A stretch of 64,000 nt of DNA from Actinophytocola sp050699935 (GTDB lineage: Bacteria > Actinomycetota > Actinomycetes > Mycobacteriales > Pseudonocardiaceae), in the NCBI RefSeq assembly GCF_050699935.1, contig NZ_JBOHGB010000022.1, forward strand, positions 1 through 64,000, in the 5' to 3' direction. A model generated the notes under the pieces. The model was not told the DNA's origin. It saw nothing but the letters and a program-made list of their open reading frames with translations, and did no database searches. Position numbers and translations under genes: made by a program. This document shows, one piece after another, positions 16,200 through 25,574 of the stretch; the first letter of the stretch is position 1; each line of letters starts with the position of its first letter.

Positions 16200-17239
16200 T
16201 GACCGCCACCCCCGCCGTGTCCGTCCGAGACCTCGGCGTCGAGTTCCGGAACACCAAGCTCGTCGGGCGCGGCTCGAAGATCGCCGCGGTCGACGGCGTG
16301 ACCTTCGATGTCATGCCCGGCGAAACGCTCGCCCTGGTCGGCGAGTCGGGCTCCGGCAAGTCGACCACCGCGCGGGCGATCCTCGGGCTACTCCCGCGCA
16401 CGTCCGGCGAGGTCGAGGTGCTCGGCCACCCCGTGCCGTCCACCGGTCGCGTGCCCCGTTCCGTGCGCCGGCACATGCAGATCGTCTTCCAGGACCCGTA
16501 CTCCTCACTCGACCCGTCCATGCGGGTGCTCGACATCGTGGCCGAGCCGTTGGACGCACACGCGAAGCTGTCCCGGCAGGAGCGGCGCGAGCGCGTCGAG
16601 GAGGCGCTGCGCCAGGTGTCGTTGGACCCCGGCTACGCGCCGAGGTATCCGGACCAGTTCTCCGGCGGCCAGCGGCAACGGATCGCGATCGCCCGCGCGA
16701 TCGTGTCGCGCCCGGCGCTGGTCGTCTGCGACGAGGCCGTCAGCGCGCTCGACGTGTCCACCCAGGGACAGATCCTCAACCTGCTGAAGCGACTGCAGGG
16801 CGAGCTCGGTCTGTCGTACCTGTTCATCTCACACGATCTCGGGGTGGTCCGTTCGATCAGTCATCGGACGGCGGTGATGTACCTCGGCCAGATCGTCGAA
16901 GTAGGTCCGACCGCACGAGTGTGGCGAGAGCCCGCGCATCCGTACACGGCGGCTCTCCTGTCGGCCATCCCGCGCCCTCGGGCCGAGGGCGGGCTGCCCC
17001 GACTGGTACTCGGCGGCGACACGCCCAGCCCCGCCAACCCGCCGCCCGCCTGCCGGTTCCACACTCGCTGCCCGCTGGTCATGGACGTATGCCGGGCCGA
17101 GGTGCCGCCGCCATTCCCGGTGCCCGGCGGCGGGTCGAGCACCTGCCACCTGCACGACACGGACGAGCTGCCCTCGTCCGGCTCGGTGCTGCCGCTCGTC
17201 GACAAGGTCGCGGCCACGGCCATGGTCGACGAGCCGTGA
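16199..17239 (+). CDS. Peptide-type ABC transporter ATP-binding protein (DppF/OppF-like)
   Basis: 346 residues, TGATG junction with the previous ATPase. Walker A GESGSGKST, FQDPYSSLDPSM, signature FSGGQRQRIAIARAI, Walker B VVCDEAVSALD (Ala and Val replace the usual Pro and Thr, as in many DppF proteins), H-loop ISHDLGVV, and a PACRFHTRCPL cluster. It pairs with the gene at 15147. Permease genes are 18 kb away on the other strand but under the same type of operator. Confidence 0.92.
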   Translation: MTATPAVSVRDLGVEFRNTKLVGRGSKIAAVDGVTFDVMPGETLALVGESGSGKSTTARAILGLLPRTSGEVEVLGHPVPSTGRVPRSVRRHMQIVFQDPYSSLDPSMRVLDIVAEPLDAHAKLSRQERRERVEEALRQVSLDPGYAPRYPDQFSGGQRQRIAIARAIVSRPALVVCDEAVSALDVSTQGQILNLLKRLQGELGLSYLFISHDLGVVRSISHRTAVMYLGQIVEVGPTARVWREPAHPYTAALLSAIPRPRAEGGLPRLVLGGDTPSPANPPPACRFHTRCPLVMDVCRAEVPPPFPVPGGGSSTCHLHDTDELPSSGSVLPLVDKVAATAMVDEP

Positions 17240-18018
17240 CCACCGTCGACTTGTCCGGACGCACCGCGCTGGTGACCGGCGGCAGCCGCAACGTCGGACG
17301 AGGGATCGCGCACACGCTCGCCCGCAGCGGCTGTTCGATAGCGGTGCTCGGCGGCTCCGACGCGTCCGCTCTCGAGGAGACGCTCGCCGAGCTGGACACC
17401 CTCGGTGTGCGCTGCGCGGGCGAGCTCGCCGACCTGGCCGATGCCGACGTGCTCGAGGCAGCGGTCCGCCGGCTCCGCGACGCGGTCGGGCCACCCGACA
17501 TCCTGGTGAACAACGCCGCGATCCGCCCGCACCACGAACTCGAGGCGCTGGCCACCGCGGAGTGGGACACGGTGCTGGCGGTCAACCTCCGGGCGCCGTA
17601 CCTGCTGTCGCGGTGGCTCATCCCGGAAATGGTCGAGCGGAGCTTCGGCCGGATCATCAACGTGTCCGGGCTGGACGCGTTCTGGGGGGCGCAGGGCAAG
17701 GTCCACGTGGTCGCGGCCAAGGCAGGCCTGCTCGGGCTGACCCGCGGCCTCGCGGTCGAGTGCGGTGGCTCCGGGGTCACGGTCAACGCGATCGTGCCAG
17801 GGGTGATCGACACGGACAGGAGCGGCGCGCCCGAACCGGTTCGGCGCCGCCTCGATCGGATCGTCGACCGCGTCCCTCTCGGCCGGATGGGAACCGTGGA
17901 CGAGGTCGCGAACGTGTGCCTGTTCCTCGCCTCCGACCTGTCGTCCTACGTCACCGGCGAGTCGATCGCGGTCAGCGGCGGTGCGTTCCCGGCTCTTCGG
18001 CCACCGATCGAAAGTTGA
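17236..18018 (+). CDS. SDR-family protein lacking the catalytic Tyr
   Basis: 260 residues from GTG at 17236, overlapping the ATPase stop. Nucleotide-binding TGGSRNVGRG and the structural NNAAIRP motif are present, and the active-site Ser is in INVSGLDAFW. The expected YxxxK reads VVAAK: Lys is kept but Tyr is Val, with a His one position upstream. The C-terminus is a normal SDR end (GESIAVSGGAFPA). It may be a dehydratase- or isomerase-like SDR, or use another acid, or be inactive. Substrate unknown, operon context suggests a CoA-ester intermediate. Confidence 0.8.
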   Translation: MTTVDLSGRTALVTGGSRNVGRGIAHTLARSGCSIAVLGGSDASALEETLAELDTLGVRCAGELADLADADVLEAAVRRLRDAVGPPDILVNNAAIRPHHELEALATAEWDTVLAVNLRAPYLLSRWLIPEMVERSFGRIINVSGLDAFWGAQGKVHVVAAKAGLLGLTRGLAVECGGSGVTVNAIVPGVIDTDRSGAPEPVRRRLDRIVDRVPLGRMGTVDEVANVCLFLASDLSSYVTGESIAVSGGAFPALRPPIES

Positions 18019-18028
18019 GGACGTGCTC

Positions 18029-20176
18029 GTGACCGGACATCACCTCGGCGCTTCGGCTCTGGACCCGCGCGGACGACCCGAACGGGCGATCTCCACCGTG
18101 CTCTCCCCCGGCTCCGTCGTCGTGGTCGGTGCGTCGGACGACAAGCCCGGCTCGATGCCGGCCGCGCCGGTGCACAACCTGCTCGCCCACGGGTATCCGG
18201 GCCGGATCCACGTCGTCAACCCGAACCGCACGCAGGTCGGCGGTATCAAGGCATATCCGACGGTGCGAGACCTCCCCGAGGTGCCCGACACGGCGATCGT
18301 CGTGGTCGGAGCGGACCGGGTTCCCGCCGTGCTCCGCGAGCTCGGCGAGCTCGGCGTGGCGAGTGCGACGGTCGTCGCCGCCGGTTTCGGTGAGGCGGCG
18401 GCCGGCCCGGGCGGCACGTCGCGATCGGCCGCGCTCGCCGCCGCGATCCAGGACACCGGCATCCGCGTCCTGGGCCCGAACACCACCGGCGTCATCAACA
18501 CCCTGGACAGCTACGTCCCGCGCGCGTCACGCAATCATCCAGCCACGTTGCGACCCGGATCCTTCGCGATCGTCGGACAGAGCGGCGCCCTCGGCAACGG
18601 CGTCTTCAACCGCGCGCTGCGGTACGGGGTCGGCGTCGGATACGTCGTCGCCACCGGCAACCAGCTCGACCTGGACATCTGGGACGTGACCACGCACATC
18701 CTCGCCGACGAGCGGGTCACGAGCATCGCCCTGCTGATCGAGTCGCTCACCGAGGCGGGAAAGGTGCGCGCAGTCGCCCGGCTGGCCCGCGAGCGCCGCA
18801 AGGCTCTGATCGCCCTGCACCTCGGTGTCTCCGAGCGCGGCATGGCCATCGTGGCCACGCACTCCGGGTCCCTCGCCGGCGCCGCCGACGTCGCTTCGGC
18901 GGTGTTCGAGGAGGAAGGGATCATCCAGGTCCGCGAGCTGGACCAGCTGTGGGAGGTCGGCCAGCTGTTTGCGGCGTGGAGCGGTCCCACCGGCCGAACC
19001 GACCGGATCGCGGTCATCTCCACGTCGGGTGGAGATGCCGCCCTCGCCGCGGACACCGCGGAACGGACCAGGCTCGAACTGCCGCCGCCGGCCGCCGGCA
19101 CGGCCAAGCACATCCGGGCCGGCTTCTCCTTCGCGGAACCGAGCAATCCCTTCGACCTCACGGCCGAGTTCATGGGTCGGCCCGGTCAGATCGAGCTGGC
19201 CACTCGCACGATGCTCGCCGATCCCAACTACGACGCACTGCTGTTCTCCTCACTGGTGACCGTCGGGCACTACGCCGAGTCGATGTACGCGGAGGTGGCG
19301 GCGGCGCTGGCCGACGAGGGCCGGCACCGGGTCGCGGTCGCGCTGCGCTCCGGGCTGGAGACGGCACCCACGGGACTCGACGAGCTCCGTGCCCTCGGTG
19401 TGCCGGTCTTCGAGGGCGTCGAGCGGGGGCTGCACGCGATCGCGCACTACGCGGCCCACGCCGCCCGGCCGGCTCGCGAGGTGGCGCCGGTACCGTCCAC
19501 TCCGGTCGGTGCGCCGGCCATCGCGCCGGTCGGGTCGTACTGGTCGGACCGGATGACTATCGCGCGACTCGAGGTCCCGTTCAACGACGCCCGGCTGGTC
19601 CACACCGCCGAGGACGCGGTGCACGCGGCGGCCGTGATCGGCCACCCGGTCGTGCTGAAGTCGAGCCTGCCGGGGTCCGGGCACAAGCTGGCGGTGGGTG
19701 GCGTGCGGCTGCTCCTCGCGACGGACGACGACATCCGGGCCGCGGCCGTCGAGCTGCTCGGGTCCGCGGCGGTCGCCCCGGATCCCCGAGCGGGCGTCGG
19801 TCTCGTGGTGGAGCGCCAGGTCGCGGGCGTCGCGGAGCTGCTCGTCGGGTTCCACCGCGACCCGACCTTCGGGTCCATCGCGGTGATCGGCCTCGGCGGC
19901 ACCTGGACCGAGGTGTACCGGGACACCGCCACCATGCGCTGGCCGGCAACACCGGACACGATCGCGGACCGGCTGCACGCGACCCGAATCGGTGCGGCGC
20001 TGCGTGGACGGGTGGACATCGTGCCGACGTTCGTCGGGTTGCTCCAGCGGGTGGGCGACTGGTTCGCGGCCACGGACGCGGTCACCTCGGTCGATCTCAA
20101 TCCGGTGCTCGTATCCGCCGACGGACGCCTGACCGCCGTGGACGCGCGCATCGAGCGCAGACCCGTTCCGGCCTGA
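18029..20176 (+). CDS. NDP-forming acyl-CoA synthetase family (acetate--CoA ligase-like)
   Basis: 715 residues from GTG at 18029, eight bases after GAGG; GTG at 18023 is an alternative. Domains in order: CoA-binding Rossmann domain (SVVVVGASDDKPGS), succinyl-CoA-ligase-like domains (LGPNTTGVINT, FAIVGQSGALGNG, ATHSGSLAGAAD with the phosphohistidine-type His), and a C-terminal ATP-grasp domain (GHPVVLKSSLPGSGHKLAVG, VDLNPVLV). It makes acyl-CoA from acid plus NTP through phosphohistidine, or works in reverse. A third CoA-ligating enzyme in the island, possibly for a shorter released acid. Last gene of the operon. Confidence 0.85.
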   Translation: MTGHHLGASALDPRGRPERAISTVLSPGSVVVVGASDDKPGSMPAAPVHNLLAHGYPGRIHVVNPNRTQVGGIKAYPTVRDLPEVPDTAIVVVGADRVPAVLRELGELGVASATVVAAGFGEAAAGPGGTSRSAALAAAIQDTGIRVLGPNTTGVINTLDSYVPRASRNHPATLRPGSFAIVGQSGALGNGVFNRALRYGVGVGYVVATGNQLDLDIWDVTTHILADERVTSIALLIESLTEAGKVRAVARLARERRKALIALHLGVSERGMAIVATHSGSLAGAADVASAVFEEEGIIQVRELDQLWEVGQLFAAWSGPTGRTDRIAVISTSGGDAALAADTAERTRLELPPPAAGTAKHIRAGFSFAEPSNPFDLTAEFMGRPGQIELATRTMLADPNYDALLFSSLVTVGHYAESMYAEVAAALADEGRHRVAVALRSGLETAPTGLDELRALGVPVFEGVERGLHAIAHYAAHAARPAREVAPVPSTPVGAPAIAPVGSYWSDRMTIARLEVPFNDARLVHTAEDAVHAAAVIGHPVVLKSSLPGSGHKLAVGGVRLLLATDDDIRAAAVELLGSAAVAPDPRAGVGLVVERQVAGVAELLVGFHRDPTFGSIAVIGLGGTWTEVYRDTATMRWPATPDTIADRLHATRIGAALRGRVDIVPTFVGLLQRVGDWFAATDAVTSVDLNPVLVSADGRLTAVDARIERRPVPA

Positions 20177-20200
20177 GCTTGCCACCATGAGCCCACAGCG

Positions 20201-20220
20201 GTAACTTACATGTCAGTAAG
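20201..20220 (+). promoter_or_regulatory. TetR-type operator, copy 3 (OYE operon)
   Basis: GTAACTTACATGTCAGTAAG. Its 3' end runs into the RBS (AAGGAG, 20218-20223) of the OYE gene, so a bound repressor would cover the translation start region as well. Confidence 0.65.
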
Positions 20221-20233
20221 GAGATCTGGCCTC

Positions 20234-22237
20234 ATGCCCGCGTACACCAGCGAACCCACGGTGGTCACCACCGGTCTCCCTGGTGTCGCGCGCTTCCCGA
20301 ACCTGTTGTCGCCGACGGAAATCGGCCCGGTCGACCTGGCCAACCGCGTGGTGATGCTGCCCATGGGGCTGCGCTTCACCCGCTCGGGGACGGTCACCGA
20401 CGACGACGTGGCGTTCTATCGGGCGCGCGCCGCGGCCGGCGTCGGGCTGATCGTCATGGGCGGTACGGTCGCCCATCCCGGCTCGGTCGGTCGCGGACAC
20501 GGACAACGTGAGGCATTCCGACCGGACAACGTGCCGGCCTTCGCCCGGCTGGCGGACGAGGTCCACCGCCACCACACGAAGCTCTTCGGCCAGTTGCTGC
20601 ACGTCGGCGACGAATGGCTCGGCGATTCGGAGTTCCCGCCGGTCGCGCCGTCCGCACTGCGCCGGTCGGCGGCGAACCACCCGCCGCACGCGCTCACGGC
20701 GGACGAGATCGACGACATCGTCGACGGCTTCGCGACCTCGGCGGAGAACCTGCTCGCCGCCGGATTCGACGGAATCGAGCTGCACGCCGCGCACGGCTAT
20801 CTCATCGGCCAGTTTCTCTCGCCGGCACGCAACCGCCGCACCGACCGCTACGGCGGGTCGGCAGCGGCCAGGGCGACGTTCGCGATCGAGATCGCCGAGG
20901 CGGTGCGATCCCGCTGCGGCGGTTCGTTCGCGCTGGGCGTGCGCCTGTCCGGCACCGAGGAGATCCCCGACGGAATCGACCTCGACGAGTCGACGGCAAC
21001 CGCGCGGATTCTCGCGGCGACCGGAATGTTCGACTATGTCTCGGTCGCGGTAGGTGTCCGCGGCGCCTACGTCAAGGACATGTCGCACCCACGGGCGGCG
21101 TGGGGCGGGCTCGCCCGTGCGATCCGGGACGCGAGCGGCCTTCCGGTGATCGCGTCGCAGCGGATCACCCGCCCGCGGGACGCGGAGGCCATCCTCGCCA
21201 ACGGCGACGCCGACCTGATCGGCATGGCACGCCAGCTCATCGCCGACCCGGCCTGGGTCCACAAGGTACGGAGCGGCCACGTCGACCGCATCCTGCCGTG
21301 CGTCGGCTGCCTACAGGACTGCCGGTCGAACCCCGGCGGAGTCACCTGCATGCACAATCCGGTCTCCGGTCGGGAACTAGACCTCGGCACGGCCTCCCCG
21401 GCGCGCGGGCAGCGCACGGTGACCGTGGTCGGCGGTGGTCCGGCCGGCCTGGAGACCGCGCGGATCTGCGCGGAGCGCGGGCACGACGTGGTGCTCTACG
21501 AACGCGCCGCCACGCTCGGCGGGCAGGTCGCACTGGCATCGCGTGCGCCGCACCGCAACGAGCTCGCCGGCGTGATCGGCTTCCGGTCGGCCGAGTTGGC
21601 GAGGCTCGGCGTCGAAGTCCGCCTCGGCGTCACCGTGACGGCCGCGACGATCGCCGCGGACGGACCCGATGCGGTGGTCGTGGCGACCGGTGCGGAGCCG
21701 GCCCCGGTCACCGTTCCGGTCGCCGATGGCGCCCGCGTGCTCGACGTGTGGACCTTGCTGGGCGACGTCACCCGGTCCGATCTGCGCGGCAGGCCGGCCG
21801 TCGTCGTCGACGACGGGTCCGGCCGCTGGGAGGCGTACAACGCCGCGGAGTTTCTCGCCGAGCGGGGCGCCGCGGTCACCCTTGTCACGCCGGCAACGGC
21901 CGTCGGAGCCGGCTTACCGGTGGAGAGCCTGCCGCCTTTGCTGCGCCGGCTGCACGCCCACGGTGTCGAGTTCGCCGTCATGACCGCCGTTTCGCGCATC
22001 GAGGAGCGGTGTGTGCACACCGTCGACGCGTTCGCCGAGCCAGGACGGCCGTCGCGTGCGGCACGCTCGCGACCCGCACACATCACCGTTGTCGCCGGGC
22101 CCTCGCGGTCGGTCGACCGGTTGTTCGTCGAGTTGCGGCGGCAACGCACAGCGGTGTACGCGGTCGGCGACTGTGTCGCGCCGCGCCGGATCTCACATGC
22201 CGTACTGGAGGGACATCGTGTCGCTGCACAGCTCTAG
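20234..22237 (+). CDS. OYE-type NADH:flavin oxidoreductase (2,4-dienoyl-CoA reductase-like)
   Basis: 667 residues from ATG at 20234. The N-terminal TIM barrel is an Old Yellow Enzyme domain: LANRVVMLPMGLRFT, GFDGIELHAAHGYLIGQFLS, then DLIGMARQLIADP. A [4Fe-4S] Cys cluster follows (CVGCLQDC, then Cys within GGVTCMHNP), then an FAD/NAD(P) Rossmann part (VTVVGGGPAGLETARICAER) and a closing VYAVGDC. The layout is that of bacterial 2,4-dienoyl-CoA reductase, which reduces a conjugated double bond. First of five rightward genes ending at 25384. Confidence 0.9.
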   Translation: MPAYTSEPTVVTTGLPGVARFPNLLSPTEIGPVDLANRVVMLPMGLRFTRSGTVTDDDVAFYRARAAAGVGLIVMGGTVAHPGSVGRGHGQREAFRPDNVPAFARLADEVHRHHTKLFGQLLHVGDEWLGDSEFPPVAPSALRRSAANHPPHALTADEIDDIVDGFATSAENLLAAGFDGIELHAAHGYLIGQFLSPARNRRTDRYGGSAAARATFAIEIAEAVRSRCGGSFALGVRLSGTEEIPDGIDLDESTATARILAATGMFDYVSVAVGVRGAYVKDMSHPRAAWGGLARAIRDASGLPVIASQRITRPRDAEAILANGDADLIGMARQLIADPAWVHKVRSGHVDRILPCVGCLQDCRSNPGGVTCMHNPVSGRELDLGTASPARGQRTVTVVGGGPAGLETARICAERGHDVVLYERAATLGGQVALASRAPHRNELAGVIGFRSAELARLGVEVRLGVTVTAATIAADGPDAVVVATGAEPAPVTVPVADGARVLDVWTLLGDVTRSDLRGRPAVVVDDGSGRWEAYNAAEFLAERGAAVTLVTPATAVGAGLPVESLPPLLRRLHAHGVEFAVMTAVSRIEERCVHTVDAFAEPGRPSRAARSRPAHITVVAGPSRSVDRLFVELRRQRTAVYAVGDCVAPRRISHAVLEGHRVAAQL

Positions 22238-22658
22238 CACCGTGGACGCGGACCGACCGGCGCGCCCGCTGCCACAGGTCGATCCGGACACCGCTCCGTT
22301 CTGGACAGCCGCCAGGGCGCACCGCCTGGTGACCCAGCGGTGCGCGAGCTGTGGCACGCCGCGCTTCCCGCCGAGCCCGCTGTGTCCGCGCTGCCGCGGC
22401 TGGGATGTGGAGTGGGTCGAGCTCGACGGCACCGGCACCGTGCACTCCTGGGTGGTCGTGTGGCACGCCGTCACCGACGGGCTCCGACGCGAGGTGCCGT
22501 ACGTGATCGCGCTGGTCGAGGTCGCACCCGGCGTACGCATGCCAAGCCGGCTGGTCGACTGCGACGTCGACGCGATAACGGAGCACCTGCCGGTGAAGGT
22601 GACATTCGTCGAGCTGACACCGGAGATCACCTTGCCGGCGTTCCGCCCGGCGACGTAG
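22218..22658 (+). CDS. DUF35 OB-fold / zinc-ribbon acyl-CoA-binding protein
   Basis: 146 residues from GTG at 22218, RBS GGAGGGA, 20-bp overlap with the OYE gene. Zinc ribbon CASCGTPRFPPSPLCPRC near residue 37, then the OB fold (GTGTVHSWVVVWHA, VPYVIALVEVAPGVRMPSRL). DUF35 proteins partner with SCP-x-type thiolases or retro-aldolases and shape the acyl-CoA site, as in the Ltp2-ChsH2 complex of mycobacterial cholesterol breakdown. Its likely partner is the thiolase-like protein two genes on. Confidence 0.87.
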   Translation: MSLHSSSTVDADRPARPLPQVDPDTAPFWTAARAHRLVTQRCASCGTPRFPPSPLCPRCRGWDVEWVELDGTGTVHSWVVVWHAVTDGLRREVPYVIALVEVAPGVRMPSRLVDCDVDAITEHLPVKVTFVELTPEITLPAFRPAT

Positions 22659-22677
22659 CGGTGGAGAGGAGCAGGCG

Positions 22678-23088
22678 ATGACGGACGACCCCCACGCGTC
22701 GGTGGATGGCAGGGAGATCAAGGCGCAGCTCTTCGGTCGGGAGCGGGCGTTCGCCAACCGCCCGATCACCGAGGAGTTGGCGCCGCTGGTGAAGGAGATC
22801 AGCGACGACGTGCTGTGGGCGAAGGTCTGGGCCGAGCCGACCCTCGACGTGCGCACCCGAAGCATCGTCACCATCACGACCCTGCTTGCGCTCGAGCGAT
22901 ACGACTACGCCGAGCTGCACCTGCATGGCGCTCGGAGACTTGGCGTAACGCGCGAGGAGCTCGTCCAGGTCGCGATACAGATGCTCTTCTACGCCGGGCT
23001 GCCCGTCATCCACACGGCACTTCGGCTCATCAGCAGGGTGTTCGACGCGGACCCGGAGGACCTGCCGAAGTTCCCCTCGCAGAAATGA
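22678..23088 (+). CDS. Carboxymuconolactone decarboxylase (CMD) family protein
   Basis: 136 residues from ATG at 22678. Helical CMD core: EPTLDVRTRSIVTITTLLAL, then LHGARRLGVTREELVQVAIQ and FYAGLPV. It lacks the CxxC of the AhpD peroxidase branch, so it is the decarboxylase-like branch. In aromatic pathways such proteins act on gamma-carboxymuconolactone; here, among CoA enzymes, a lactone or beta-keto acid substrate is an inference. Confidence 0.82.
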   Translation: MTDDPHASVDGREIKAQLFGRERAFANRPITEELAPLVKEISDDVLWAKVWAEPTLDVRTRSIVTITTLLALERYDYAELHLHGARRLGVTREELVQVAIQMLFYAGLPVIHTALRLISRVFDADPEDLPKFPSQK

Positions 23089-23116
23089 CCAGTGAGTACG
23101 TAGTGAGGAGTGGTCC

Positions 23117-24289
23117 ATGCCCTTCGACTTGAGAGGCAAGGCGGCGATCTCCGGTGTGGGCTTCACCGAGTATTCGAAGCAGTCGGGTCGGACAGTGCTC
23201 TCGCTGGCACTCGAGGCGTGCACGAGAGCCATTGACGATGCCGGCGTCGACGTCGACGACGTGGACGGCATCCTGACGTTCAGTCTCAACGACTCGGTGT
23301 GGGCTCAGGCGGTCGCGACCGGACTCGGCCTGCCGCGCCTGCGCCACTTCGCCAACTATCTCGGCGGCGGCGACATCTGCGTCGCGTCGGTCGGCGAGGC
23401 GGCGAAGGCGGTCGTGCTGGGAGAGGCGAAGCATGTGCTGGTCTACCGGGCGTTGAACGGGCGTTCTGGCAAGCGGATCGGCGGGACGGGCACCAGCGAC
23501 GACCTGGTCGGCGCGGGTGAAGCGCAGTTCACCTACCCGCACGGCTGGATCTCGTTCCCGCAGTACAACGCCATGCCGGCACGCCGGCACATGCTCAAGT
23601 ACGGGACGACCAGCGAGGACTTCGGACAGGTCGCCGTCCAGATGCGCAGCAATGCCGCGAACAACGACCGTGCCCTGCTTCGCGACCCGATCACGCTTGC
23701 CGACCACCAGAACTCGCGGCTCATCGCCGACCCGTTCCGGCTCCTCGACTGCTGCCTGGAGAGCGACGGAGCATGCGCCGTACTCGTCTCGGCGAGTGAG
23801 ACGGCGAAGGACCTGAAGTCGCGCCCGGTGCCCGTGCTCGGCTGGGCGATCGGGGGCGGACCAAAGCCGGGATACGGATTCGACGGGTTCTACACCTGGG
23901 ACGACGGCGCAGACCTGTACGCCACCCATGTCGCCGACGAGCTGTGGACCCGAGCCGGCATCGGGCCGGGCGAGGTCGACGTGGCATCGATCTACGACTG
24001 CTTCACCTTCTCGGTGATCTCCCAGCTCGAAGGGTTCGGATTCTGCGCTCCGGGCGAGGGGGCGGCATTCGTTCGGGACGGCCACATAGCGCCGGACGGC
24101 GACGTTGCCGTGAATCTGAACGGGGGGATGCTCAATGAGGCGTACATCCACGGCCTGAATGGTCTTGTCGAAGTGGTACAGCAACTCCGTGGGCAGGCCG
24201 GTATCCGCCAGCGCCAGGGCGCGGAGATCGGTGTCGCGACCGGCTTCGGCACCACGACCGGAAGCGGCCTCGTGCTCAGCGCCGCCTAG
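23117..24289 (+). CDS. Thiolase-like / lipid-transfer protein (Ltp-type)
   Basis: 390 residues. Thiolase fold: ISGVGFTEYSKQSGRTVLSL at the N-terminus, GDICVASVGEAAKAVVLGEA where the nucleophile loop lies, DVASIYDCFTFSVISQLEG and GGMLNEAYIHGLNGLVEVVQ at the C-terminus. In the loop the nucleophile Cys position is Val by my alignment (Cys is two residues earlier), so ordinary Claisen thiolysis is doubtful. The Ltp2 group, which lacks this Cys, does retro-aldol cleavage of a side-chain acyl-CoA together with DUF35. The DUF35 gene at 22218 in the same operon supports that reading. Confidence 0.8.
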   Translation: MPFDLRGKAAISGVGFTEYSKQSGRTVLSLALEACTRAIDDAGVDVDDVDGILTFSLNDSVWAQAVATGLGLPRLRHFANYLGGGDICVASVGEAAKAVVLGEAKHVLVYRALNGRSGKRIGGTGTSDDLVGAGEAQFTYPHGWISFPQYNAMPARRHMLKYGTTSEDFGQVAVQMRSNAANNDRALLRDPITLADHQNSRLIADPFRLLDCCLESDGACAVLVSASETAKDLKSRPVPVLGWAIGGGPKPGYGFDGFYTWDDGADLYATHVADELWTRAGIGPGEVDVASIYDCFTFSVISQLEGFGFCAPGEGAAFVRDGHIAPDGDVAVNLNGGMLNEAYIHGLNGLVEVVQQLRGQAGIRQRQGAEIGVATGFGTTTGSGLVLSAA

Positions 24290-24322
24290 GTGTCCTGACG
24301 GTGCGTACGGAAGGCGAAAGGT

Positions 24323-25384
24323 ATGTACGAGCTCGACGCGGCACTCGACACCGCCGCCGCGCGACGCTGGCTCGCGCGGCATGGCGTCGAGTTCGGCTCC
24401 GCGGCCGCGTTCGAATTGATCGAGGGCGGGAGGTCCAACCTGACCTACCGCTTCACGGATGCCTCCGGCCGGCAGCTGGTTCTACGCCGGCCACCGCTTT
24501 CTGGCGCGCTGCCGTCCGCGCACGACATGGACCGGGAGGTGCGCCTGCTCACCGCGCTCGCGGGCAGTGCGGTGCCGGTGCCGCGGGTGCTCGCCAACTG
24601 CCGGGACGTGGAGGTCATCGGGGCACCGTTCTACGTCATGGAGTTCGTCGACGGTATCGTCGTGCGCACGCGCCACGATGCCGAACGCCTGCTGTCGACC
24701 ACCGCGCGGGCGCGGGTGGCTGGTGAGCTCGCCGCGGTACTCGCCGGCCTGCACGCCGTCGATCCCGGCGAACTCGGTCTCGCCGACATCGGCCCTGGCG
24801 TCGGGTTCGTACCGCGTCAGCTCCGGCGCTGGCTACGCCAGTGGGAGCTGGGCAGCGGGCATCGCGACGACCTGCTCGACGACTCGGCGGTGCGTTCGCT
24901 GCACGCGGAGTTGGTCCGCCGGGTGCCAGCGCAGGAACGGACGTCGCTGATCCACGGTGACTACCGCCTGGACAATCTGGTGGTGGGCGCGGACGGCAGC
25001 GTCCGCGCGGTGCTCGACTGGGAGCTGTCGACGCTCGGTGACCCATTCGCCGACGTCGGGCTGATGCTCGCGTACTGGACCGACCACCCCGACGAGGTTG
25101 CCGCGATGGAATCCGCTCCGTCGTCGGCGCCGGGATTTCCATCCCGGTCCGAGCTTCGCTCGCTGTACATCCAGGCAAGCGGTGACGACGTGCGGGACAT
25201 CGCCTTCTACCTCGCGTTCGCGTTCTGGCGGAATGCCGTCCTCCTGAGCAACGTGTACGCGCGCTACCTCGGGGGTGCGTACGGCGAGATCGACCAGTCG
25301 GTCCGCACCCTCCCGGAGCGGGCCGCCGGATGCCTCCGACTCGCCGACTCGGCCCTGGACGGTTCCCTGCTCAGCGACACCTGA
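24323..25384 (+). CDS. Aminoglycoside-phosphotransferase-fold kinase (ACAD10/11-like)
   Basis: 353 residues from ATG at 24323. Kinase-fold landmarks: GGRSNLTYRF (nucleotide loop), LVLRRPP (Lys-equivalent strand), LIHGDYRLDNLVV (catalytic HGDxxxxN) and VLDWELSTLGDPFADVG (metal-binding DxD-type). Closest in style to kinase domains fused to acyl-CoA dehydrogenases ACAD10/11, which phosphorylate 4-hydroxyacyl-CoA on the way to beta-oxidation. That role fits the island but is an inference. Last gene of the operon; the 190 bp to the convergent thiolase gene hold no clear terminator. Confidence 0.82.
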   Translation: MYELDAALDTAAARRWLARHGVEFGSAAAFELIEGGRSNLTYRFTDASGRQLVLRRPPLSGALPSAHDMDREVRLLTALAGSAVPVPRVLANCRDVEVIGAPFYVMEFVDGIVVRTRHDAERLLSTTARARVAGELAAVLAGLHAVDPGELGLADIGPGVGFVPRQLRRWLRQWELGSGHRDDLLDDSAVRSLHAELVRRVPAQERTSLIHGDYRLDNLVVGADGSVRAVLDWELSTLGDPFADVGLMLAYWTDHPDEVAAMESAPSSAPGFPSRSELRSLYIQASGDDVRDIAFYLAFAFWRNAVLLSNVYARYLGGAYGEIDQSVRTLPERAAGCLRLADSALDGSLLSDT

Positions 25385-25574
25385 CTGCCCCACAGCCACC
25401 GGACCCGAATCGGCTTGTCATCACAGTGGATCATCGTGTGCGGTCTTGTACCGCAACGGAACCACATGGACAACGGAACCTCAGGGGACCGTGACGCCAC
25501 CCAGCCACAAATCAACCCGAGAACCGCACCATCCGCTGGAACGCAACCAACACTTTTAATTCCGGGGAGGCGGA

